The notes beneath the pieces were generated by a model. It was not told the DNA's origin. It did no database searches and saw only the letters and a program-made list of their open reading frames with translations. From assembly GCF_900128955.1 (NCBI RefSeq), contig NZ_FQTY01000010.1, forward strand, positions 1 to 64,000: DNA of 64,000 bases. Reading direction: 5' to 3'. Source of the stretch: Tissierella praeacuta DSM 18095. GTDB lineage: Bacteria; Bacillota; Clostridia; Tissierellales; Tissierellaceae. This document shows, piece by piece, positions 9,711 through 18,118 of this stretch (position 1 is the first letter of the stretch; each line of letters opens with the position of its first letter). Position numbers and translations under genes: made by a program.

Positions 9711-9941
9711 TTAATAATTTACTTCGCTGCTGGTAACGGTTTGCGTTTCTGATTTTCTACCACTGTAATCTTTAATGGTTATCTGCATACGATAAGAGTA
9801 CTTATCATATTGTGGGGTTGTTGATACCTTGTCCATATTACCCTTAGAATAAAGGAAGCAACATAATAAATGGATAGAAACGCTTTATGAAGTAAAAAGC
9901 ATTGTAACCAATAAATATGCCGCCGATTTTATAATATTCAT
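9711..9941 (-). pseudogene. Remnant paralogue of the small exported protein (7171-7620)
   Basis: The start (MNIIKSAAYLLVTML, preceded by GAAAGGATGTGATTCC as at 7620) and the end (YRMQITIKDYSGRKSETQTVTSSEVNY) of the protein are present. The middle is deleted and frames are broken. It sits directly downstream of the DUF4367 gene at 10044, the same order as the pair 7171/7738. The gap 9682-10043 otherwise holds only the shared spacer. Confidence 0.55.
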
Positions 9942-10043
9942 TGGAATCACATCCTTTCAATATTAGTAAAGCTAACAATTTAACTGCCTTCACTTAATAA
10001 ACGTTTGAAAGAATATTTTCCCTACAACAAATTCTAAATTTGT

Positions 10044-10750
10044 TTAATTTTCCGATGTATTTTCTGCTACTTTCTTTAATTCATCCATTGGTACTCTCCC
10101 CCACAGATTAAAAGTATGACCTTCCATATTCCACACAATACCATTATCAAACCCATCATCTATAGCACTTATTGAGAATGCCTCATTATTCATTATTACA
10201 CAGCTATTTATTTCATGATTTTCATTATCAACAGATATATTTGTTATACTCTCTACAGGACCATAAGAAAATCTAATTTTATCACCTTGATTATTTGTAA
10301 ACTCCATATTTGTGGCACGCCCCAGAGCTTCATAACTTTCTTGTACATATCCTTCAGGCAAATATCCCAAAGTCCACTCCTTTTTCTCACCAATTATTTC
10401 ATCATCTCTAAAAGTAAATGAAGTAAATTTTTCATACCATTCAACAAGGACATTTCCAACCGCGGCACGGACTTCAATATTAAAAAGCAATGTTCCAAAT
10501 AGCAAACCTAATACAATAATAAAAATTGATGCTATCCTTCTACTATAAAGAATGACCATCTTGGTAAGGCTTTTTCTACGATCCTTTGTAAAAATTTTTT
10601 TATGCGCATTTCAAATTTTGAAGAAAATGAATATATCCTGGCGAGTTGTTCATTTGTTGGAATAGAGTCCATTTCTTCATTAAAATCATCAATGATTGCC
10701 TGTCGAAATAGTGCTTAAAAAACTGTATCACTTACTTGATTTTTATTCAT
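10044..10750 (-). pseudogene. DUF4367-type anti-sigma factor gene, nonsense and frameshift
   Basis: An intact gene of this type encodes a cytoplasmic sigma-binding N-terminus, one membrane segment and an exported DUF4367 domain. The open part (10559-10044) has the membrane segment (IFIIVLGLLFGTLLF) and the DUF4367 motif WTLGYLPEGYVQESY. Upstream, in the same gene, MNKNQVSDTVF begins at ATG 10750, overlapping the sigma gene's stop (ATGAATAA). It hits an in-frame TAA at 10717-10715, then continues ALFRQAIIDDFNEEMDSIPT and KFEMRIKKFLQRIVEKALP before a frameshift near 10556. Two independent lesions make real decay more likely than sequencing error. Confidence 0.65.
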
Positions 10751-11250
10751 TATACCTCACATCCTTCTCCATAAGCTTACGGACTTTGTCCTTGGCTCTC
10801 ATAATTCGCGTGTCTACATGTTTTGAAGTCATGCCAAGTTCTTCTCCGATTTCTTTGTATGACATATCTAGGATATACTTCATAATCAGCACTTGCTTGC
10901 TTATTTCATCAATTGAATTTAGATACTTTCTAATAAGTTCATATTCAGACTCAAAAACAACCTGCTCGTCAACAGGTTCCTCGCCTGACTCAAGAAATAT
11001 TTCTAATTCCTCTATTGATTTATTGACAAAAGGTTTTTGCTTTCTTAATATATCAATGCATTTGTTTCTCACTATAATAACGGCTGAGCGACGGAAATCC
11101 ATACAGTCCAAATTTAAATATTTTTCTGTTTTCTGTATGATAGATATAAAAGCATTATGTACTGCCTCCTCAGCCATATCCTGATTTTTCATATTCTTTT
11201 ATAGCATAATGAATCAGGGCATATTTATAATCCATGTATGTCTGTCGTTT
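10743..11250 (-). pseudogene. ECF sigma factor, N-terminus disrupted
   Basis: The open 149 residues (11192-10743) contain sigma region 2 from KNQDMAEEAVHNAFISII and region 4 (QVLIMKYILDMSYKEIGEEL with the helix GMTSKHVDTRIMRAKDKVR). About 25 residues of region 2.1 that should precede KNQD are found in another frame just upstream (QTYMDYKYALIHYAIKEY). The gene therefore seems frameshifted near 11190. ATG 11192 has no convincing ribosome binding site. It is translationally coupled to the broken anti-sigma gene, and together they would have controlled the exported-protein cluster. Confidence 0.6.
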
Positions 11251-11420
11251 TTTAATCCCTACTTTATTTCAAGCATGGATAAATAAATAGTCCCTAATTT
11301 TCTCCCCCCTTCGCCTGAGGAAATTTGTTTTAGTAAATTTTATAGTTATCTATATTATAATATACTATATACGGTTAGACTAATATTTCCGAGATAGCTA
11401 TTACAATCATTTTTATACTT

Positions 11421-11454
11421 AAAAAAAAGACATCAAGATTCTCATCTTAATGTC
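11421..11454 (-). terminator. Rho-independent terminator, minus strand
   Basis: GACATTAAGAT and ATCTTGATGTC (11454-11429 on the minus strand) form an 11-bp stem with a 4-nt loop. A run of eight U follows (11428-11421). It lies about 280 bp after the radical SAM gene and probably ends the six-gene operon. Confidence 0.75.
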
Positions 11455-11505
11455 CTAGATCCTTATATCAATTTACATTTTAGGGTGTCATCACTTAAAT
11501 TACCC

Positions 11506-11665
11506 TATGTCATCTATAAATCACCCCAAAAATAGGGGTCAAAAAACGGTGTTTTTTTGCTCATTTTTCGCTCCAAAATCGTCCTCAAACCACTACATGT
11601 TGTGGTTAACCTCTTTTTTTTGCCCCTCGAACCACAATACGTCATCAGAATTATACTCTCAACGG
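11506..11665. repeat. Dispersed repeat A, copy 2
   Basis: This is the second copy of the 150-bp sequence at 1192-1345. Here the minus strand stays open for 60 codons (MTYCGSRGKKKRL and TTCSGLRTILERKMSKKTPF), aligning codon by codon with the interrupted copy 1. It could be the tail of a lost transposase gene or a structured element. Hairpins seen: CCCC-AAAAATA-GGGG and AACCAC-TACATGTT-GTGGTT. Confidence 0.75.
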
Positions 11666-11734
11666 TTATACAGTTTGAAAACATATCCACACCCAATAAG
11701 AATCATCAAAATTTATTCTTATTATTTTGTATAA

Positions 11735-12802
11735 TTAAAATTTCATTATAGTACTTTCACACAAATTTATTTCTTTAAAAACTGTACATCCACCTACACA
11801 ATGTGCTGCAAATGAACAAATATCATGACATTGATTATTACGTATAGACTCTCGCAAAGCAACAAATTCTTCTGATTTTAACCAACTATCACAAATGCTA
11901 TTATCCTTCAAGTTTATTCCATTTAATTTTGATTCCATAAAAGAACATGGATACAAGATCAAATTTTCAGATATAAATGCAGAAAATCTTCCCGCCTCAC
12001 AACTCTCTATAAATAAAGGATTATATTGTAGATACTTTACGATACCAGATATGCTACAACTATCAAATCCTATTTTAAATTTTCTCAAATCATGATTATT
12101 TATTTGGATGAAAAATTCTTCAACTCGACTGCTATGCTTCAGAAGAAGACTTTCATCAGATTTTTTCCCCACGGGCTTGTAATTTAAAAATATCATCGCA
12201 TTAATATCTTCTAAGTATTTTGGTGGACTTTCTATCAATTTAATTGCATTACCTATGCTTTTAGAAGTTAATAAATAATGAATATTCGTCTTAATCCCCA
12301 TATCCTTAATTTTAATTAATGCTTCAATGAATTCCTCAACGGGCTCATAATAACTGACTGCAACCGCACCACAATATAATTTACTTGCAGCTATAATTTC
12401 TTCTGTTAACCCCATTCCATTAGTTGTATAAGATGGCACGATGCCATAATCTTCTCTTGTCATCCTTAAAATCTCAATAAAATCAGGATGTTGATTTGGA
12501 TTTCCTCCCCCTAATGCAATTTGATATGTGTGGGAACTCTTAAGCTGAGATAGTATACTCTCATACTCTTCCAGACTCATATGTCGCCCATTAATGGATG
12601 AATTCCTGTAACAAAAACTACAATTCTTTTCACAGTAATTAGTTATTGAAATATCTAATAACTCTGGTCCTTCTTTAGCCCAAAAAGGTTCCTCATATCC
12701 TGGATATTCAGCTCTTATACACAATCCATTTAATTTATTGAAGTAATAATAATGATTGCTTTTTTTCTTATTAACTAAAATAACTTCCCTCATAATTACC
12801 AC
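11735..12802 (-). CDS. Radical SAM enzyme with C-terminal cysteine-rich (SPASM-like) region
   Basis: A 4Fe-4S/SAM radical enzyme of about 352 residues. The cluster motif is CEKNCSFC (Cys57, 61, 64; CX3CX2C) after LLDISITNY. The GGGNPNQHPDF segment is the GGE-like SAM-binding strand. The C-terminus has extra cysteines (SCEAGRFSAF, LYPCSF, CHDICSFAAHCVGGC) like SPASM/twitch domains that bind further clusters in peptide-modifying enzymes. GTG 12802 is possible, but ATG 12793, with GGTGG 5 nt upstream, is better; it starts 2 nt after the preceding stop. It is the last gene of the six-gene operon. The natural guess for a substrate is one of the two small proteins encoded just before it. Confidence 0.8.
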   Translation of the reverse strand: MVIMREVILVNKKKSNHYYYFNKLNGLCIRAEYPGYEEPFWAKEGPELLDISITNYCEKNCSFCYRNSSINGRHMSLEEYESILSQLKSSHTYQIALGGGNPNQHPDFIEILRMTREDYGIVPSYTTNGMGLTEEIIAASKLYCGAVAVSYYEPVEEFIEALIKIKDMGIKTNIHYLLTSKSIGNAIKLIESPPKYLEDINAMIFLNYKPVGKKSDESLLLKHSSRVEEFFIQINNHDLRKFKIGFDSCSISGIVKYLQYNPLFIESCEAGRFSAFISENLILYPCSFMESKLNGINLKDNSICDSWLKSEEFVALRESIRNNQCHDICSFAAHCVGGCTVFKEINLCESTIMKF

Positions 12803-13191
12803 CCATTAGATAAAGCATTGAAATATACGGTATCTTCATCAATGATAAATGAATCCAAACAAAAAAAGGTTTGAATATCATTTTCATCACTTCTTAATCT
12901 CCCTACACGAACCTTTTTCCCTTCTTTAATTGCTCTATCAACCCTATCCTTTTCTTTCTCTAAATAATACATTGATAAATACTCTTCTAAAGATTCTCCA
13001 TTTAAATCATCTTCAATCAATTGTGTATCATATTTTATTGCATTAAATAACTCATCAAAAATATAGGTAAAATCAGAATCTGGACTTATACCAAACCATT
13101 CATAAAACAATTCAATATCTAAGTCATTATCTGATATAAGGACAAATGATGTCGAAGAACTATTTGTTACGAAGTCTGCCTTTATTTTCAT
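12796..13191 (-). CDS. Small protein with N-terminal FVTNSSSTSFV motif
   Basis: 131 residues, acidic. The N-terminus reads MKIKADFVTNSSSTSFVLIS. I recall a similar start (a few residues, then F-V-S/T-N-S-S-S-S-S-F) from many uncharacterised small proteins of bacteria and archaea; no function is known to me. The rest has charged helices (EEYLSMYYLEKEKDRVDRAI) and a C-terminal strand pair (TFFCLDSFIIDEDTVYFNAL). The ATG overlaps the previous stop (ATGA) with GGAGGAG upstream. The Ser/Thr-rich N-terminus beside a radical SAM enzyme makes it the best substrate candidate. That is inference only. Confidence 0.7.
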   Translation of the reverse strand: MKIKADFVTNSSSTSFVLISDNDLDIELFYEWFGISPDSDFTYIFDELFNAIKYDTQLIEDDLNGESLEEYLSMYYLEKEKDRVDRAIKEGKKVRVGRLRSDENDIQTFFCLDSFIIDEDTVYFNALSNGW

Positions 13192-13616
13192 TCAATCTCC
13201 TCCAGTATCATATTTATTTTGGCTAAAAAATTTACTTCTTCATATCTAAACAAGTTTTCATCATTGTCTGTGACAGCATGTTGTAAGTCTACAAAGTATA
13301 GTTTTTCATCCACTTTCTTTTTTGATATCAAAAATTCAATTTCATTCTTATCAAGAAGAAGATTCTTAAATAAATATTCTTCAAATGTATCATATTCCTT
13401 AAAATAATACCTTTCATATATATTTTGTAAATCCTCACATTCATTGAAGAAATTTAGAAGGATATTAGATAACAATTTGCCTGCGTATTTTTGTTGACTG
13501 ACTTTAGCTTTTTCTAGAAATAATTCAATAATAGAATCTACTGATAAGTCTATTTTCTTTAGCACTATATACTTTCTGCTAAACTCAAATAAATCAATTG
13601 GATAAATCAACATCAC
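13188..13616 (-). CDS. Unknown 141-142 residue protein
   Basis: A predicted helical, acidic protein with no motif I recognise (LSVDSIIELFLEKAKVSQQK, FEEYLFKNLLLDKNEIEFLI). The likely start is ATG 13613, sharing one base with the NTPase stop (TGATG); GTG 13616 is the alternative. Its stop overlaps the next ATG by 4 nt. The tight coupling on both sides argues that it is made in fixed ratio with the NTPase and the NSSSTSF protein. Confidence 0.65.
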   Translation of the reverse strand: MMLIYPIDLFEFSRKYIVLKKIDLSVDSIIELFLEKAKVSQQKYAGKLLSNILLNFFNECEDLQNIYERYYFKEYDTFEEYLFKNLLLDKNEIEFLISKKKVDEKLYFVDLQHAVTDNDENLFRYEEVNFLAKINMILEEIE

Positions 13617-15805
13617 TCTTCCTCCTCTTTAAATTTCATCCCTATCTTTCTGAGGATTTCCCCTAATTCCAAGTCGAAATATTCACTTGAATTTATATTA
13701 ATCTTTTGATCCCCTTTACATTCCTCTTTTATCTTTTCCCATCTTTCACTTATTTTTCTACTAAAATCAAAATCATAGTAACTTAGATTTCTGACAATAT
13801 CTTTAAGTACTTTAACCTCCAAGTCGCTATCTGATCTAATTAAACCCTCAAATATAGCAATTGTTTCCTCCGGATATTCTCCAATACACCAGTCAAAGAA
13901 ATCGTGAATATATAGGTCTCTATAACTCAAATATCCCAGAAAGAACAAGACATTTTTATTAAATGATTTAATATAATAATCTTTGAATTTTTCAATTAAC
14001 TTATCTATATAAATACTTTCTCTACTATCATAATAATATCTTTCTTCATAGCTCGATTTAAAAATATCAAAAATATAATTTCTAAAATCACTATCACAAA
14101 TTCCCTCAAGGATTGTCACTAGAAGCCGAATATTCAATTTCGTGTATATTGATGTATTATATCGTTTTATAAGGCTGGAGTACGTCCTTAATACCCAATA
14201 ATGATATTTTTTATAACTTTCGATATTAGTCAGAAATCTTACAATAACTTCAACATCTTTCTCTTGTATATGCTCCTCACTAACCGAAAAGATATTATCA
14301 AGAAATATGCTGGGAAACCATTCTTGTTCTTCTATCAATTGTGTAAATATTTCATTTTGAAACTTCTTACTTGCAAAAAATAAGTATTTTTGGATTCCTT
14401 CAGACGCTTCTAAATTTGGAGAAGTTAACTCAGTTATTAATGTCTTATAATCATCTAAATTGTCTTCATTGAAACTTTCCATAATTTTTTTTGCAATACA
14501 AAAATCCCTAAACTCATCAAAAGTGAAGTTTATTACTTCAAGATTGGATTCTACTAATCCTTTCTTTTTTATAATATCTTCCCTAAAAATTATATCTTCA
14601 TCAATCAATTTCACAAGTAAATCATTCTGAATTTCACCTACTATAACAGAACGTTCAATGTTACTAAACTGCATATACTTTATCATATAGTTTGTTACTG
14701 TATCTACGAGATTGTCATATGTTGACTCTGAATCAAGTACCCCTTGCAAGCAATCCCATTCTTTAAGATTTTCTTTTTTATAATTATAATATCTCTCAAA
14801 AATTTCATACCTAAATAAATGCAATAAAGATGGAATAATTGTTTTTACTTCTTTTGTTCCCTGATATGCCTCTGAAAACATTCTCAATAAAAGAAAATCT
14901 GTAGACAACTGTTCATATATAGAATCTTCAATATCATCAATTTTAATATTGAAATGCTCCATATAGCCATCAAATACACGTACATTGAGTTTCCGATGTT
15001 GTGATTTCCAATTGTAGGAATTAAATATCTTTAGTTGTGGACAATTTTCCAGTATATCACCAAATTTTTCCTCAAAATATTCGGTTCTTGATGTCATTAA
15101 AACCCTAATATGCTTATATACTTTAACTTTATTTAAAAAGTCATATAAAACAACCTTGCTATTAATTACATCTTTTTGTTCATTTATACCATCTAGAACA
15201 ATTACAAACGGTAATTGTCTTCTTTCTGAAATATAACTAATTACTTCAAATAAATCATCAATCGAAAAGTTATATGAAAAATATCCTAACATAGTAGCAT
15301 TAATATTGTTATTTATTAGACTTCTAGCAGAAATAAATAGGCATGGAACATTTTTTCTAAGTAATACATTTTCGGTAAAATCACATAACAAATTTGTCTT
15401 TCCTTGTCCTGCTTTTTCTGTTAATAAAACTTGTGAGTTTCTAAGTGATTCAAATAACATTATTCTATCTTTTACTTCCCGCGATAGACTAGATAGTCTA
15501 TGTGCATAATAAGATATATCAAATAAATCCAGGTGTTTCTCTGGCACACTTTTACGAATTTCAGATGAATCCCGAAGTTTGGTTACATAGTCTAATATGT
15601 CATTTAATTGATTTATTATATTATCAGCAATTCTATCAACATTATTTAAATTTACCTCTGATTCACACTTAATATTTCCAATTCTCTGGATCCCATAACC
15701 ATCTAATAATTGATTATATTGTTCAAAGTTATGTCTTTTAACATAATCTAAATGTTTTTCAAAAAATAATACTGGGTCACTAAAGCCTCTTAGATACTCC
15801 TTCAT
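13613..15805 (-). CDS. NACHT-like STAND NTPase
   Basis: 730 residues. A helical N-terminal region (1-115) precedes a P-loop NTPase: Walker A EKAGQGKT (130-137), Walker B FVIVLDGINEQ (200-210, the NACHT-type hydrophobic-D-G/x-E/D pattern) and sensor VLMTSRTEYF (236-244). A long helical C-terminal half (about 330-730) has repeated aromatic/charged helices that could sense a ligand, as in other STAND proteins. Its ATG overlaps the protease stop (ATGA). Together with MBL and trypsin-like partners this matches the layout I remember for type I AVAST or the related ternary conflict systems. It is shorter than most Avs proteins. Confidence 0.8.
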   Translation of the reverse strand: MKEYLRGFSDPVLFFEKHLDYVKRHNFEQYNQLLDGYGIQRIGNIKCESEVNLNNVDRIADNIINQLNDILDYVTKLRDSSEIRKSVPEKHLDLFDISYYAHRLSSLSREVKDRIMLFESLRNSQVLLTEKAGQGKTNLLCDFTENVLLRKNVPCLFISARSLINNNINATMLGYFSYNFSIDDLFEVISYISERRQLPFVIVLDGINEQKDVINSKVVLYDFLNKVKVYKHIRVLMTSRTEYFEEKFGDILENCPQLKIFNSYNWKSQHRKLNVRVFDGYMEHFNIKIDDIEDSIYEQLSTDFLLLRMFSEAYQGTKEVKTIIPSLLHLFRYEIFERYYNYKKENLKEWDCLQGVLDSESTYDNLVDTVTNYMIKYMQFSNIERSVIVGEIQNDLLVKLIDEDIIFREDIIKKKGLVESNLEVINFTFDEFRDFCIAKKIMESFNEDNLDDYKTLITELTSPNLEASEGIQKYLFFASKKFQNEIFTQLIEEQEWFPSIFLDNIFSVSEEHIQEKDVEVIVRFLTNIESYKKYHYWVLRTYSSLIKRYNTSIYTKLNIRLLVTILEGICDSDFRNYIFDIFKSSYEERYYYDSRESIYIDKLIEKFKDYYIKSFNKNVLFFLGYLSYRDLYIHDFFDWCIGEYPEETIAIFEGLIRSDSDLEVKVLKDIVRNLSYYDFDFSRKISERWEKIKEECKGDQKININSSEYFDLELGEILRKIGMKFKEEEE

Positions 15806-16551
15806 ATCCCCAAGTTCAACGAATATTTCAGGGATATATTTCCCATTTTTTTGTTTTGATTAATTTCATTCTCTGACTTATCTCTAAATACTTCTAAAAT
15901 CTCAGAAATAAAGCTGTCTGTATCTAGCAAATCTTTAGAAAGTTTCTTAGCGAATGTGTTAACATTTAATACTTTAATACTTTGAGCAGCATTCAATCCT
16001 ACTGATTGCTCTATTGCTATTCCTATTAATTGTCCGTTACAGACAACTGGAGACCCAGAATATCCACGATAATCTTGCAATTTACCTTCCCCTAATGATA
16101 CATCAATGAAATACTGATCACACAAGCCAATTTTCTCATCCAAAATAATTCCACTCTGATAGTGGCCTTCTGGTTTAGTGTTTGGGAATCCATAAGCAGA
16201 ATATAAGAATCCTCGTTTTCTAAAAGAATTTGGTACCATTTTCACAAATTCAACATCATCACATAATATTTCCTCATCAATTTTAAGAATATTAAAGTCA
16301 CATTTTGGATTGCGATGTAAAGCTTGTGCATTTAATGATATAATTTGCCCAGATTGGTTGTATAATACTTTCACTGAGCATTCTGGTTCAAATGCATCAG
16401 ATACTACATGATTTGCAGTGATGATATGCTCCGTGTCTAAGAAAAAACCTGTCCCATATTTAAATACTTCTCCACGTTCATCAATCATACACACTCGTAC
16501 AACTAATTTCTTCAATTTATCAATAGCTTGACTATTATTTTTATAACTCAA
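15802..16551 (-). CDS. Trypsin-like serine protease
   Basis: 249 residues with the S1-type fold: His48 (ITANHVVSD), Asp85 (KCDFNILKID) and Ser165 (YRGYSGSPVV). No signal peptide or membrane segment is visible, so it acts in the cytoplasm. A tail of about 50 residues (NTFAKKLSKDLLDTDSFISE and onward) follows the domain. The start is TTG 16551, overlapping the MBL gene by 11 nt. In STAND-protease systems the protease is usually the effector or a processing factor released when the NTPase senses infection. Here it could also cut one of the two small proteins. Confidence 0.85.
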   Translation of the reverse strand: MSYKNNSQAIDKLKKLVVRVCMIDERGEVFKYGTGFFLDTEHIITANHVVSDAFEPECSVKVLYNQSGQIISLNAQALHRNPKCDFNILKIDEEILCDDVEFVKMVPNSFRKRGFLYSAYGFPNTKPEGHYQSGIILDEKIGLCDQYFIDVSLGEGKLQDYRGYSGSPVVCNGQLIGIAIEQSVGLNAAQSIKVLNVNTFAKKLSKDLLDTDSFISEILEVFRDKSENEINQNKKMGNISLKYSLNLGI

Positions 16552-17728
16552 TTTCTATCCCCCAATCTCTATTAGGTCTCATTATCGAATAGTTATATTT
16601 TTTCTTCAACTTATCATCATTAATTTTGCTTATAATTTCCAAGTCGTTATTAAAGCATAGAATTTTCTTATCTAGAGGACTACTTAGTATAATGTTAATT
16701 ATGGCTTCTATATCTGGGTGATTATGCTTACTGGCATCTGTAGATATTAAATAGTATTTGGAACGTACTAATTGTAACCACTTATAATTATTCTTCTTTG
16801 ACCCATGATGCGATAGTTTTACTAGGTCAAAATCTGTATTTAATCCATTTTGTTTTTGTTCCGTAAGAACTTCAACCAAATCACAATCATGAGCATCACC
16901 TGTCAATAATATCCTACAATTCTTACTTTCAATAATAGTAACAATTGATGAAGCATTACTAACACTAGTATCGTTTTGACTTTCTACCATATGTCCTTTA
17001 TCAAGCAATGCATTAAATCTATCTCTAATATCTACTGATATAGGAGTGCTGCCATCTACTTCTGTTTCATTTAGTAAATAGAACTCAAAGGCATCGTCAA
17101 AAATTTCATTTTCTGCAAACTCAAAATTATATTTTAGCTTACGTAGCTCGCTTCTCCAATAACGTTTAAGTTTGTTCAATATGTATTCACTCGGTGATAA
17201 AGCCTTTATAATTACGTCACCTATAACCGCTTCAGCTCCTTCGATAATTGGACTATATGAAAAGTTTTTATTCCATTCAACGCCAGATTTTAATATTAAA
17301 CCCGCTAGTGTAGAACCTTGCAATGCACTTATTTCTGCTCCAGTAATCAAGGAGTTATGTTTTGATAATCGACTTAAAAATGTATTTATTATATTATAGT
17401 CCTCATCGCTAGCTTTAGCTCTGGTGGACATAGAAAGATGTCTATATGAATTATGCCATATTTGTTTTAAAGTACTCTTTCTATATCTTCCATTATGAAT
17501 ATCTTTGAGAAAAGTTATAGCACCGGAAATATGATCATGGTCAATATGTGTGATTACCAATAGATCTAAATTCTCACCTGCCTTTTCAATTTCTATAATT
17601 TTATTTGAAATATATTCCTTATATGTATCAGAATATCCCATATCCACAATAATATTTGTACCACCATTACTTCTTATATATGTAGAATCACCATTCTTGG
17701 CATTAAAACCCATTATTTTCATATACAC
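16541..17728 (-). CDS. ComEC-like metallo-beta-lactamase-fold hydrolase
   Basis: About 393 residues. The metal motif is THIDHDHISG (60-69; H61, D63-H64-D65-H66 in the HxHxDH position), followed by ILLTGDAHDCDL and KLSHHGSKKNN. This is the order seen in ComEC/Rec2-type and conflict-associated MBL proteins. It has no transmembrane segments, so it is a soluble hydrolase or nuclease candidate. ATG 17722 (GAGG 5 nt upstream) is preferred over GTG 17728. It is the first gene of the operon. It probably serves as a second effector or a second-messenger/nucleic-acid hydrolase for the NTPase; the substrate is unknown. Confidence 0.8.
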   Translation of the reverse strand: MYMKIMGFNAKNGDSTYIRSNGGTNIIVDMGYSDTYKEYISNKIIEIEKAGENLDLLVITHIDHDHISGAITFLKDIHNGRYRKSTLKQIWHNSYRHLSMSTRAKASDEDYNIINTFLSRLSKHNSLITGAEISALQGSTLAGLILKSGVEWNKNFSYSPIIEGAEAVIGDVIIKALSPSEYILNKLKRYWRSELRKLKYNFEFAENEIFDDAFEFYLLNETEVDGSTPISVDIRDRFNALLDKGHMVESQNDTSVSNASSIVTIIESKNCRILLTGDAHDCDLVEVLTEQKQNGLNTDFDLVKLSHHGSKKNNYKWLQLVRSKYYLISTDASKHNHPDIEAIINIILSSPLDKKILCFNNDLEIISKINDDKLKKKYNYSIMRPNRDWGIEIEL

Positions 17729-17844
17729 CTCACATTATAATAAATTCACATATTTAACATACATCATTTTCATAAAATGTTTATATAAAATAAAAAATAT
17801 AGTTCTCTACCTAATATTATTAAGAAAATTAGCTAATATCATAA

Positions 17845-17873
17845 GTCATAATCTATGGAATAATCAAAGTCAA
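17845..17873 (-). promoter_or_regulatory. Possible promoter of the six-gene operon
   Basis: TTGACT (17873-17868) and TATGAC (17850-17845) are spaced 17 bp apart and would give a leader of about 110 nt. The -10 is weak. No other gene is visible in 17729-18118; a short inverted motif near 17960-17975 (CTGGAAAGG/CCCTTTC) is present. Confidence 0.35.
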
Positions 17874-18118
17874 ACTTTATAATTTTAGTGTCTATATCAC
17901 AAAACGAAGTTTTAATCCAAAGAAGCATTTTTATGTTAGTACCAATTTAGCTCCTAACCTGGAAAGGCAACCCTTTCGTATAAGCGCACACTGTTATAGT
18001 AAAATATAATCAACAGGTGGTTGCACTTAACAATATTATGATATAATTGTTTATTTAGGAAATATTCAACAATTTATATTTAGTCACAACACTTTTTAAA
18101 ATTGTTTAATCTTTGTCT

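Noticed and set aside
10696-11184. 162-codon plus-strand ORF
   Set aside because: Antisense to the sigma factor gene, whose region 2 and 4 motifs are clear.
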